Positions 1-7,350 of a DNA stretch of 64,000 nt are shown here, piece after piece (within the stretch, counting starts at the first letter, position 1; the number at the start of each line of letters is the position of its first letter). The stretch is from CAIMFV01 sp040757715 (GTDB lineage Bacteria; Pseudomonadota; Alphaproteobacteria; Caulobacterales; Caulobacteraceae), in assembly GCA_040757715.1 (NCBI GenBank), contig JBFLWS010000006.1, forward strand, positions 1-64,000. Reading direction: 5' to 3'. Position numbers and translations under genes: made by a program. The notes under the pieces were generated by a model. The model had not been told where the DNA came from. It was given only the letters and a program-made list of their open reading frames with translations, and did not search any database.

Positions 1-857
1 GCGATCTGGGCGTAGAGCCGGTTCAGCTTGGCGTTCATGCCCCCGAGCGCCTGGGGTTCGGCGAAGGAAACAAAGCCGCCCTTGATGGGAAAGCGACGCC
101 CGGAGGGGGTGGTCAGATCGCCTGCGCCGGGACGCAGCGCCTCCTCGCCGCCGGGGCTGCGCAACACCGCCAGAGCCTCGGGCCCCAGTTTGCGCGGCCG
201 GGAGACATAGGCGGTCCATAGGGCGACGAGCCCGAAGCCGGCGGCCGAGCCCGCATAGCCGCACACCTCCGCCGGCGCCCCCACCTTGGCGGCGATCTCC
301 CCCAGAACCACGGGCCCGAAGGCCTCGACCCCCGCGCTCGCCGCAAGACCGACGGCCGCCGCCGCAATAAGACCGAGGCTGCGCCAGCCGGCCTCGTGGA
401 TCCACAGCCCCACCGCCACGCCGACCACCGTCAGATGAAGCCCGTCGTCGGACGCCGCGACCAGGCTCGGCTGACCTAATCCTTGCGCAGCGCCCGCGAT
501 AAGGTCCGCCGCCAAGGGCAGGCAAAGCCCCGCCAACAGAGGAAAGCGGCGCGGACGCAGCAGGCGATAGAGCAGCAGCGGCGCCACGCCCGCGGCCAGG
601 GCGGCCAAGCGCAACGGCGCCTCAGCCAGCGGATCGGCGATCCAGCCCGGCGCGTCCGTCAGCACGCTCAGACCAAGATTGATGAGCAAGAGCCACAGCG
701 CCCCCGCCAGCGGCCTTTGCGCGCCGATGAACCAGGCCCCCAGGATGGGCAGGGTCCAGGCGCCGATGGGGCGGATGAAAAACCCGGCCAGGAACACCGC
801 CGCCGTGGCCCAGGCCAGCAGCATCAAACGGCGATCGGGCCTCAAGGCGGCGGACAT
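1..857 (-). CDS. Integral membrane protein, possibly fused to a methyltransferase domain (partial, runs off left edge)
   Basis: An open frame of 285 codons starts at ATG 857-855 and stays open to base 1, so the C-terminus is missing. The first 220 or so residues are mostly hydrophobic, with about six to seven likely membrane spans separated by short basic loops (for example LLYRLLRPRR). The last 60 visible residues are hydrophilic and contain FPIKGGFVSFAEPQ followed by GMNAKLNRLYAQI. That resembles the short lead-in before the SAM-binding fold in some class I methyltransferases, but the diagnostic glycine motif would lie outside the window, so this is only a suggestion. The gene is divergent from the TetR regulator at 926 and shares its operator, so it is the likely regulatory target. 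A solute or lipid function cannot be assigned. Confidence 0.7.
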   Translation of the reverse strand, partial: MSAALRPDRRLMLLAWATAAVFLAGFFIRPIGAWTLPILGAWFIGAQRPLAGALWLLLINLGLSVLTDAPGWIADPLAEAPLRLAALAAGVAPLLLYRLLRPRRFPLLAGLCLPLAADLIAGAAQGLGQPSLVAASDDGLHLTVVGVAVGLWIHEAGWRSLGLIAAAAVGLAASAGVEAFGPVVLGEIAAKVGAPAEVCGYAGSAAGFGLVALWTAYVSRPRKLGPEALAVLRSPGGEEALRPGAGDLTTPSGRRFPIKGGFVSFAEPQALGGMNAKLNRLYAQI

Positions 858-884
858 TTGACGACCTCGGCGCGGCGGGATAAT

Positions 885-916
885 CTTACACCGTAAGAAT
901 GCCCTTACGGTGTAAG
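885..916. promoter_or_regulatory. Twin-palindrome operator between membrane protein and TetR gene
   Basis: CTTACACCGTAAG (885-897) and CTTACGGTGTAAG (904-916) are exact reverse complements 6 bases apart. Each half is itself a dyad, CTTAC-NNN-GTAAG. The element ends 10 bases before the TetR start codon and 28 bases before the divergent start, the usual place for a TetR-family operator that controls both genes. Binding is inferred. Confidence 0.75.
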
Positions 917-925
917 AAAGTCAAT

Positions 926-1576
926 ATGCCGTCCCCGCCCCGAAACGCGCTTAGTCAGGATCGCATTGTGGAGGCCGCCCTCGCGCTCATCGACGAGGCG
1001 GGCCTTAGCGCCCTCTCCATGCGCAAGCTAGGCGCCCGGCTCGGGGTCGAGGCCATGACCCTCTATCACTACGTCCCCAACAAGGACGCGCTGCTTGATC
1101 TTGTGGTGGAGCGGGTGGCCATGAGCGCGGCGGCGGCAGGCGCCTCCACAAGCGCGGACTGGCGCGACCGGCTGGCGCATTTCGCCCGGCGCTATCGGGC
1201 CCAGCTCATCTCCCACCCCAAGGTCCTGCCCCTGATCTCCACTCGGCCGCTGCGCTCGCCTGAGGCGTTGGGGGAGTTTTCCCAGGCCTTGGCGCAGATG
1301 GTCGGCCAAGGCTTTACGCCCAAAGACGCCTATTTCGCGCTCCAGGCCGTGGCCATGCTGGTCATCGGCATGGCCATCGCCGAGGCGGGCGAGCCGGCGC
1401 CCGGCGCGGAACCGCAGGCCGAGCCAGCGACCGAGGCGCCCGTCGAAGGCGGCTATGCGGCCGCGCTTCAGGGCCTGTTCGGCGAGGCGCAGGCGCTCGA
1501 TACCCGCCACCAGGACGGATTCGAATTCGCCCTCGCCGCGCTGCTGGACGGCTTGAACCTTAGGCGCAATCCGTGA
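926..1576 (+). CDS. TetR/AcrR family transcriptional regulator
   Basis: This 216-residue repressor has an N-terminal helix-turn-helix at about residues 10-55, with the TetR pattern RIVEAALALIDEAG, then MRKLGARLGVEAMTLYHYV and NKDALLDLVVE. The C-terminal part resembles the TetR_C family found in tetracycline-type repressors. I chose ATG 926 because the upstream alternative at 899 would put the start inside the operator. The protein probably represses both itself and the divergent membrane protein. The ligand is unknown. Confidence 0.85.
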   Translation: MPSPPRNALSQDRIVEAALALIDEAGLSALSMRKLGARLGVEAMTLYHYVPNKDALLDLVVERVAMSAAAAGASTSADWRDRLAHFARRYRAQLISHPKVLPLISTRPLRSPEALGEFSQALAQMVGQGFTPKDAYFALQAVAMLVIGMAIAEAGEPAPGAEPQAEPATEAPVEGGYAAALQGLFGEAQALDTRHQDGFEFALAALLDGLNLRRNP

Positions 1577-1593
1577 CGCGGAGCGGCCGCCAG

Positions 1594-2120
1594 TCAAAGC
1601 TTGCCGACCTCTTCGAGGATCATCGCCACGGTCTTTAAGGGAAGCGCCAGCTTCAGGGGCGCATCCAGAAGCCGCAGGGCGCCATAGGCTTCATACCAGG
1701 TCGCCGCCCGATCGTTCTTGGCGTCGATGAACATCATGACGCCGCCAACCTCGGCCGCCACGCGCAGGCACCGCTTGCCCGCCGCCAAGAGAAGCTGACC
1801 CCCGAGCCCTCGTCCTTGCAACGCCTGATGTGTGGCGAGGCGCGCCAGGAGAAATCCCCCCACGTCATGACGAGGAAGGCCCTTGGCGACGACCCCGGGC
1901 GCCGATCAAAGGCGATGGACGACGGCGCCAAGCTGTAAAAGCCCAGCACGCGGCCCTGCATGTCGTCATCAATGGCGCAAAAGGTCTTGGCGCCGCCGCC
2001 TTCATGGGCTTGGCGCGCATGCTTTTGCAAAAACTCGTTCAGCGCTGCGTCGCCGCAGTCGAACGCCTTACGGTCGTGCGCCTTGTCGATGGCTTCCTCA
2101 TGCCACCTCGGCAAGGTCAT
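1594..2120 (-). pseudogene. GNAT-family acetyltransferase toxin (TacT/AtaT-like), frameshifted
   Basis: The N-terminal frame (2120 downward) encodes FDCGDAALNEFLQKHARQAH and VLGFYSLAPSSIAF, the typical start of tRNA-acetylating GNAT toxins. It shifts out of frame near 1893-1900. The second frame resumes with GVVAKGLPRH, then LLARLATHQALQGRGLGGQLL (the acetyl-CoA loop) and ends with MFIDAKNDRAATWYEAYGA. The whole stretch is 527 bases, one short of a multiple of three, so a single lost base explains the break. It lies just downstream of its antitoxin with a 4-base overlap. The toxin is either inactivated or a base is missing in the assembly; a C-run (1893-1896) next to a G-run lies at the break. 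Confidence 0.8.
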
Positions 2121-2395
2121 ATGGATTTGGGCAGAGCCTGAGCCGCGGCGCGCAGCTTCTCATTAGGCTCTGGCGGGTTTTCCAGCAGAGCCATGACCTG
2201 CATAAAGTCACGCTCCGAAACCGTTGCGATCTCAGCTTCGTGGATGACGGCGTCCGCCTCGCGCAGCGCCGATTGGGTGACGAAGTGGGTAAGGTCCGTG
2301 TTGCGCAGCGCGGCCGCCCTGATGAGGCGCGCCTTCACCTCCGGCCGGACCCGCAGGTTCATTCTCTCGTTGTCATCGACAGCGGTGCGCGGCAT
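2117..2395 (-). CDS. DUF1778 (TacA-like) antitoxin
   Basis: This 92-residue protein has a ribbon-helix-helix start (ERMNLRVRPEVKARLIRAAAL) and the DUF1778 continuation TDLTHFVTQSALREAD. The C-terminal segment would wrap the GNAT toxin. Start ATG 2395 is preceded by GAGG; a GTG at 2422 would add nine residues. Its stop overlaps the start of the broken toxin, the normal antitoxin-toxin order. By family precedent it should bind its own promoter and neutralise the toxin. Confidence 0.85.
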   Translation of the reverse strand: MPRTAVDDNERMNLRVRPEVKARLIRAAALRNTDLTHFVTQSALREADAVIHEAEIATVSERDFMQVMALLENPPEPNEKLRAAAQALPKSI

Positions 2396-2527
2396 GGCGG
2401 CCTCGTGACGTTCGGTACTCACCCAATATGTACGTGAATCTGGGGCGTCTGTCGATCTTCAGGCGCCTTGATTGCGTACCGCTCCGCCGATGGAGCGGGG
2501 TACGGCCTGGCCTCCTCCCCTCAGCTT

Positions 2528-2604
2528 TGGCGCGCCCGGCAGGACTCGAACCTGCAACCGCTCGCTTAGAAGGCGAGTGCTCTATCCGGTTGAGCTACGG
2601 GCGC
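2528..2604 (-). tRNA. tRNA-Arg (anticodon TCT)
   Basis: The reverse strand folds as a cloverleaf. The 7-bp acceptor stem is GCGCCCG/CGGGCGC, the anticodon stem is CTCGC/GCGAG around loop CTTCTAA (anticodon TCT), and the T-arm contains GGTTCGAGTCC. The discriminator G (2531) is followed by an encoded CCA (2530-2528). It reads AGA, a rare codon in this GC-rich genome. Confidence 0.95.
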
Positions 2605-2629
2605 CTGACCAGAAGGCTGTGCGGGACCT

Positions 2630-2935
2630 TCAGTGGGTCCAGGGCTCGGTGCGCTGGAAGGCGAAATTGTCGGCATAGGCCTTGAGCTTCGGCTTGGGCG
2701 CATTGGGCGTCAGGATGCGGAACGGGATGCCGTGACGCTGACAGAAGACCACCGCCTCCTCCTGGGTGTCGAACTTCATCCGCACCTGGCCGTTCATGTC
2801 GGAGGACGAGATCCAGCCCATGAGCGGGTCGGGCGTGCGGGCGGAGGCGGGTTCGAACTCCAACACCCAGTCGTGGGTCTTGGCCTTGCCCGATTGCATG
2901 GCGGTCTTGGCGGGACGGTAGATGCGAGCCAGCAT
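2630..2935 (-). CDS. NADH dehydrogenase complex I accessory subunit, NDUFS4-like (ETC complex I subunit family)
   Basis: The 101-residue protein starts MLARIYRPAK and contains the family's WVLEFEP, MGWISSSDM and FDTQEEAVVFCQRHGI blocks, ending in YADNFAF. This is the compact alphaproteobacterial homologue of the mitochondrial NDUFS4 (18 kDa) subunit, which stabilises the NADH-oxidising module of complex I on the cytoplasmic side. Length and block order match the bacterial family. It stands alone, outside a nuo operon, which is usual for this accessory subunit. A longer frame extends upstream to 3577 but shows no conserved content there. Confidence 0.9.
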   Translation of the reverse strand: MLARIYRPAKTAMQSGKAKTHDWVLEFEPASARTPDPLMGWISSSDMNGQVRMKFDTQEEAVVFCQRHGIPFRILTPNAPKPKLKAYADNFAFQRTEPWTH

Positions 2936-3121
2936 GGCGACCTCGATGGCGGGGCGGACGGAGACCGTCGCCGTATCGCCCTGGAAAGCGCGGAATCGCG
3001 GCCGAATGTCAAGCGTAGAGCGACGTTGGCGAGGCCTCGCCTTGCGCTCGCCGGTGGGCGCGACAGTATGGTGCGACCTTGCATCGCCGACTGAACCATC
3101 GCTGCTCCCACGAGGCCGATC

Positions 3122-3799
3122 TTGAAGCGCTCCCACCTCTCCTTGATCGGCGTTTTCGCCCGGCGTCCGCGCCTGCTGATCAGCGCGGGGGTGGGCCTCG
3201 CCAGCGCGGCGATCCTCCTCGCCGTGGGCGTAGCGGCGACCGGCCTGCAAGCGGCGCTGCTGGCCTGGGACATGGGCGCCGCCAGTTTCATCCTGCTGAC
3301 GCTGCTGGAAATGCGCGCGCAATCGGCGGATCAGCTGCGCCTGCGCTGCGCGCGCACGGACGAGGGTCAGGGGCTGATCCTGGCCCTGGCGCTGGCGGCC
3401 GCGGCGGCCAGCGTCGGCGCCGTGGTGTTGGAGGTGTCCGCGGCCAAGCAGGCGACGGGCCTCGTCAAGCTCGAACGCCTCACCGACGCCGCTGTTACCG
3501 TGGCCCTCTCCTGGTTCGTCACCCACCTGTTCTTCGCCCTGCATTATGTGCACGGCTATTTCCGCTCCAATCACCATGGGGGACGCGTGGGCGGCCTCGA
3601 CTTTCCGGGTACGGACAATCCCGATTTCTGGGACTTTCTCTATGCGGCGCTGGTCATCGGCGCCGCCTGCCAGACCGCCGATGTGGCCTTCACCGACAAG
3701 GCCCTGCGCCGGATCGGATCAGTGCACTGCGTGATCGCCTTCGTGTTCAACACAGCGGTGCTGGCGCTCGGTGTGAACCTGGCGGCGAGTTTGGTTTAG
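3122..3799 (+). CDS. DUF1345 family membrane protein
   Basis: The 225-residue protein has about five membrane spans. It carries the family signature LSWFVTHLFFALHYVHGYF followed by GGLDFPGTDNPDFWDFLYAALVIGAACQTADV. The family's function is unknown. The start is a TTG at 3122 with GAGG upstream; no better in-frame ATG precedes the first span. It stands alone between the complex I subunit gene and the DUF5397-vapD pair. Confidence 0.8.
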   Translation: MKRSHLSLIGVFARRPRLLISAGVGLASAAILLAVGVAATGLQAALLAWDMGAASFILLTLLEMRAQSADQLRLRCARTDEGQGLILALALAAAAASVGAVVLEVSAAKQATGLVKLERLTDAAVTVALSWFVTHLFFALHYVHGYFRSNHHGGRVGGLDFPGTDNPDFWDFLYAALVIGAACQTADVAFTDKALRRIGSVHCVIAFVFNTAVLALGVNLAASLV

Positions 3800-3876
3800 A
3801 GCCGCTTCCGCGGGCGCCCTGAGCGCAGGGGGCAGGCGGAATAGGACTGAAGATCGTCATTGTCGTCGCGGTTTGG

Positions 3877-4119
3877 TTGCGTCAATATCCGGCCAAGTCT
3901 CGGTTTAGGAGAACAGCCACGCACACGGCCGTCGCCACGCCGCCCGTCCCAGTGGGCCTGGTCAAAAGCTTCGGGCCGTTCGGACCGAAGTACAGGGTGG
4001 GTCGCGTCCTGCGCCCGCTGGAGGACGGGGATTGGCTGATCGAGATCGCCATGCTTGAGACCGGCGAGTCGGCGGAGTACCGCTTGACCCGAATGCAAGA
4101 CGACCCTGTGGCGCGCTGA
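3877..4119 (+). CDS. DUF5397 family protein (probable VapD partner)
   Basis: This is a small 80-residue protein with the pattern SFGPFGPKYRVGRVLRPLEDGDW followed by LETGESAEYRLTRMQDDP, which I recognise as the DUF5397 family, often found beside vapD or other toxin genes. The start is uncertain: ATG 3877 gives a basic unconserved N-terminus, and the conserved part begins at about residue 27 (VGLVKSFG). The stop codon overlaps the vapD start (TGATG), so the two are translated together. An antitoxin-like role is inferred from position only. Confidence 0.6.
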   Translation: MRQYPAKSRFRRTATHTAVATPPVPVGLVKSFGPFGPKYRVGRVLRPLEDGDWLIEIAMLETGESAEYRLTRMQDDPVAR

Positions 4120-4397
4120 TGTATGCGATAGCCTTTGACCTGGTGGTCGCCGATACCGAGGCGCATCACCCCAAGGGCATTTCGCAAGCCTACACGGACA
4201 TCGCCATGGTGCTCGGAGCGCACAGTTTTCGCCGGGTGCAAGGCAGCCTTTACGTCACCGACAATGAAGACATGGCGAACCTGTTCCTGGTCATCCAGGC
4301 GTTACGCGATCAACCATGGTTTCCGAAATCGGTGCGCGACATCCGCGCCTTCCGCATCGAGCAATGGTCGGACTTCACTCCGGTGGTGAAGGCCTAG
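4119..4397 (+). CDS. vapD: VapD family endoribonuclease-like toxin
   Basis: The 92-residue protein MYAIAFDLVVADTEAHHPKG..., with FRRVQGSLYVTDNEDMANLFLVIQAL and PWFPKSVRDIRAFRIEQWSDFTPVVK, follows the VapD pattern of a Cas2-like ferredoxin fold. VapD proteins from Haemophilus and Helicobacter are small ribonucleases. The early Asp in AFDL is at residue 7 here. It is coupled to the upstream DUF5397 gene by a TGATG overlap. The length matches VapD (about 90-95 residues). Confidence 0.8.
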   Translation: MYAIAFDLVVADTEAHHPKGISQAYTDIAMVLGAHSFRRVQGSLYVTDNEDMANLFLVIQALRDQPWFPKSVRDIRAFRIEQWSDFTPVVKA

Positions 4398-4425
4398 ACG
4401 CCAACCTCGGCAATTCTGAACGCGC

Positions 4426-4527
4426 TTAGCTCCCCTTCGCCGGCGCCTGGTAGACCTCGACGACGCCGAACCAGGCCTTCAGCACCTTGCTCTTGCCGAT
4501 AGCCTCGGCCCCGCGGCGAGTTTGGTG
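4426..4527 (-). pseudogene. Relic of the 3' end of an amidohydrolase gene
   Basis: Reading the minus strand gives TRRGAEAIGKSKVLKAWFG and then VVEVYQAPAKGS and a stop. This matches two separated parts of the intact amidohydrolase at 5262-7289: TRSGAEAMG, and IGKTKVLETWFRGVEVYKAPAKGG at its C-terminus. About 45 residues in between are missing, and the upstream side is cut off where repeat REP1 begins. It is a decayed paralogue fragment with no independent function. Confidence 0.75.
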
Positions 4528-4528
4528 T

Positions 4529-4568
4529 AGAGCAAAATCCGATCACGCTGAACCGGATTTTGCCCATA
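4529..4568. repeat. REP1: degenerate half of the intergenic palindromic repeat
   Basis: AGAGCAAAATCCGATC...CCGGATTTTGCCC is an imperfect copy of the B module (GAGCAAAATCCGATC ... GATCGGATTTTGCTC) seen at 27590, 46320, 50882 and 56916. The A module is absent here. Confidence 0.65.
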
Positions 4569-4632
4569 TCCCATTGAGTCCGCACACTTTTACCCGAATA
4601 ACCAGTCCCGCTCTTCGGAACATGCTCGGGGC

Positions 4633-5082
4633 TCAATAGCCGCCTTCGTAGCCTTCGTAGCCTTCGCCGCCGGCGCGGCTCTGGTGCAGGCCGCGCAGCC
4701 AGCCCGCGAGACGATCCAGCTGCCAATCCGCCCGGCGGGCGTCATAGGGCGGCAGCTCGCCGTCATGGAATTGCAGCTCGCGATCGATCCACATGTGGGT
4801 GGCGCGCAGGTTCTGGAACGCCCGACGGGCCTCCCACGGCCGGAGCCAGCCTTGCTGATAACCGGTGCGGATCCATTGGGCGATGCGCTCTTCGCGCTGG
4901 TGATAGCGGCCTTCGCCCTCCGCATCGTCATGATTGCGCCAGCCGCCCTCGCCGTAACCACCGCCGCCGAAGGCGTGGTAGTCATAGGGCTGCTGCGGCG
5001 CATGATAACGCCAGTCATCGGCGAAGGCCGGCGCGGCGATGGCCCCGGCGGCCAAGGTGGCGAGAAGGATCTTCTTCAGCAT
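4633..5082 (-). CDS. Small exported protein rich in Gly, Tyr and Arg, function unknown
   Basis: The 149-residue protein begins with a clear signal peptide (MLKKILLATLAAGAIAAPAFA, cleavage after AFA). A mature part rich in His, Tyr, Gly, Arg and Trp follows, ending EGYEGYEGGY. There is a predicted helical stretch (REERIAQWIRTGYQQGWLRPWEARRAFQNLRATH). ATG 5082 was chosen over the upstream 5127 because it starts the signal peptide exactly. I recognise no family. It probably resides in the periplasm. Confidence 0.75.
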   Translation of the reverse strand: MLKKILLATLAAGAIAAPAFADDWRYHAPQQPYDYHAFGGGGYGEGGWRNHDDAEGEGRYHQREERIAQWIRTGYQQGWLRPWEARRAFQNLRATHMWIDRELQFHDGELPPYDARRADWQLDRLAGWLRGLHQSRAGGEGYEGYEGGY

Positions 5083-5261
5083 AGCTGCACTCCCGACTTT
5101 GCTGTCCACCGCCAACCGCGGCGGCATGGGAGAGAGCTTGCCTCGGGGCGCCTGAACCCAATCCGGACCGGCGTCTTCATCTGGCGTTCATTTCAGCAAT
5201 GAAACAAACCGCCGCCGAGGCGCGCGGAAGAAAGTGACGCCATTGACCTCGCGGTCGAGGC

Positions 5262-7289
5262 TCAGCCCCCCTTCGCCGGCGCCTTGTAGACCTCCACGCC
5301 GCGGAACCAGGTCTCCAGCACCTTGGTCTTGCCGATGTCCTCGGCCTTGCCGCCGTCGCTCAGGGACAGGATGTCCTGATCGAGCACGATGAAGTCGGCC
5401 GACTTGCCGCTTTCCAGCGAGCCGAACTCCTTGGCCCGGCCCATGGCCTCGGCCCCGCTGCGGGTATAGGCGTCCACCAGGTCGCGGATGGGCAGGCGCT
5501 CCGGCGGTGAGGCCGGCGGCAGCCCCGGCAGGGCGCGGGTGACGCCGATCTGCATGTTCACGAAGGGCTGCGGGTCGCGGGTGTTCACCGGGGCGTCGGA
5601 GCCCGCCGCCAGGATCGCCCCGGCGTCGCGGGTCGACTTGGCCGGATAGAAGGCCTTCTCATAGTAGCTGTCCGGCTTGTGGTAGTCGGCATAGGTATTG
5701 CCGCTCACATGCTCGAAGAAGGGCACCACGGTGAGGTCGTACTCCGGATCGGCCGTGGCCCAGGAATAGGTGTAGGCGAGGTAGAGGTGGTCCTTGCCGA
5801 TGCGCTTGATGTCCTCCGGCGCGATCACCTGCAGGTGGGCCAGCGCGTCCGGGGTCTTGGCGTTGCCGTCCGCGGCCCTCGCCTGTTCGATGGCGTCCAC
5901 CGCGGTCTTCACCGCCGCATCGCCGATGGCGTGGATGTGCAGGGTGAAGCCGGCCAGGTGCGCGGCCTTGGCGTAGTCGAGGATCACCTGCCGGTCGTGT
6001 TGCAGCTTGCCGGAGGAGATATCGCACTGGTCGGGGTGATAGCCGTTGGCCTTCATGAAGGCGCCGACCTCGGCGGCGCTGTCGTAGCGCTCAGGCTTGG
6101 CGCGCACCGCCTGGCAAAGACTTGAGCCGGTGTCGACGTAAGCCTTCGCCACCAGCTTGCCATCAGGGCCACGGCCGAAGATCGGCTGCAGATAAGGCTT
6201 CAGCGAGGGGGATTCCGGCAGGGTCGGCGGCACGGCGTAGGGGTTCCCCTCCAGCACCCCGTCGGCGAAGATCTTGATGGCCTCGGCGCGGATCAGGTCA
6301 TTGCCGGCGTACTTGGCGCGGACGGCCTTGGCGCCGTCGATGAGCTTGGCGTAGTCGATACTTCCGTCCGGACGGCGGAAGTCCTCCGGCTCATAGAGCT
6401 GCATCAGATTGACCCGGAAGCTGAGTTTCCCCTGCTTGGCCAGGGTGTCGTAGAACAGCTGCATCTCCGGCACCACATAGGCGTCCTGGAGGGCGGTGAT
6501 GCCCACGCTGGCCAGGCGCTGCGGGACGAGCTCGGGCGTCTTCATCAGCTGCATGAAGCCCACCACCAGCATGTCCGGCGCCCCCAGCGCTTCGCGCGCG
6601 TCCTCATTGGCGGTGCCGTTGGGCTCGCCGGCGGCGTCGACGCCGATCAGCTTACGAAAGTCCTTGAAATCACGGGCGATGGTGGCCTTGGAATAGCCCA
6701 CCGTCTCACCCTTGGCGTTCTTGGCCTTGGCGAGGGCCAGGCTGTTGAAGGCGCCGTGGTGGCCGTCATTGCCGAGCAGCGCCACCGGGTTGTTGGGCGC
6801 GGCGAGGTCGAGGGCGGCGCGCAGGGTAAGCGCCTTGGCGCTGGGCTCATTGCCGGCGGAGAAGTTCCACTGCTGAACCGTCACCCACTCGCCCGGCTTG
6901 ATACCGTAGCGCTGGATGCAGGCCTGGATGAAGGGGGCCATGGCCTCCAGGCTGTAGGGCTTGCTCTCGAAGCTGCACACGTCGAGATCGGCGATGCCGG
7001 TGGGGTGGATGTGGGCGTCCACGAGGCCGGGCAGCACCAAGCGCCCCTGGGCGTCCTCCACCGTGGTCTTGGGCCCGATATAGGCCTTGGCCCCGGCCGC
7101 CGAGCCCACATAGACGAGCTTGCCGTCCTTCACCGCCAGGGCCTCGGCCATGGAGCGGTGCGCATCGGCGGTATAGATGCGCGCGTTCTGCAGCACGAGG
7201 TCGGCGGCCGGCGCGGCGGACGACGCCTTAGCCGCGGCGGCGGCGAGGCCAAGGCCCGCCAGCAGCGCCAGGAGGGGACGGTGGTTCAT
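5262..7289 (-). CDS. Exported amidohydrolase (Amidohydro_3, YtcJ-like)
   Basis: This is a 675-residue metal-dependent hydrolase with an N-terminal signal peptide (LLALLAGLGLAAAAAKASSAAPAA). The motifs in order are VLPGLVDAHIHPTG (first metal HxH), WNFSAGNEPS, LHIHAIGDAAV (later His ligands), GSDAPVNTRDP (metal Asp) and the composite-domain ending SADFIVLDQDILSL. The family acts on amides, N-formyl compounds and other cyclic or linear C-N bonds; the substrate is not readable here. It lies 61 bases downstream of the TonB receptor at 7351-9792 on the same strand and is probably co-transcribed. A periplasmic role in releasing a nitrogen-containing substrate imported by that receptor is plausible. 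Confidence 0.85.
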   Translation of the reverse strand: MNHRPLLALLAGLGLAAAAAKASSAAPAADLVLQNARIYTADAHRSMAEALAVKDGKLVYVGSAAGAKAYIGPKTTVEDAQGRLVLPGLVDAHIHPTGIADLDVCSFESKPYSLEAMAPFIQACIQRYGIKPGEWVTVQQWNFSAGNEPSAKALTLRAALDLAAPNNPVALLGNDGHHGAFNSLALAKAKNAKGETVGYSKATIARDFKDFRKLIGVDAAGEPNGTANEDAREALGAPDMLVVGFMQLMKTPELVPQRLASVGITALQDAYVVPEMQLFYDTLAKQGKLSFRVNLMQLYEPEDFRRPDGSIDYAKLIDGAKAVRAKYAGNDLIRAEAIKIFADGVLEGNPYAVPPTLPESPSLKPYLQPIFGRGPDGKLVAKAYVDTGSSLCQAVRAKPERYDSAAEVGAFMKANGYHPDQCDISSGKLQHDRQVILDYAKAAHLAGFTLHIHAIGDAAVKTAVDAIEQARAADGNAKTPDALAHLQVIAPEDIKRIGKDHLYLAYTYSWATADPEYDLTVVPFFEHVSGNTYADYHKPDSYYEKAFYPAKSTRDAGAILAAGSDAPVNTRDPQPFVNMQIGVTRALPGLPPASPPERLPIRDLVDAYTRSGAEAMGRAKEFGSLESGKSADFIVLDQDILSLSDGGKAEDIGKTKVLETWFRGVEVYKAPAKGG

Positions 7290-7350
7290 GGGGTGTTGCT
7301 CCCGATAATCTTAGGTTTCTTCACCGCCCCCTCGGGGGGTCTGGCCGACT

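Noticed and set aside
2936..3577. N-terminal extension of the complex I subunit
   Set aside because: The family protein is complete from the ATG at 2935; the upstream part is low-complexity and overlaps the divergent membrane protein gene.
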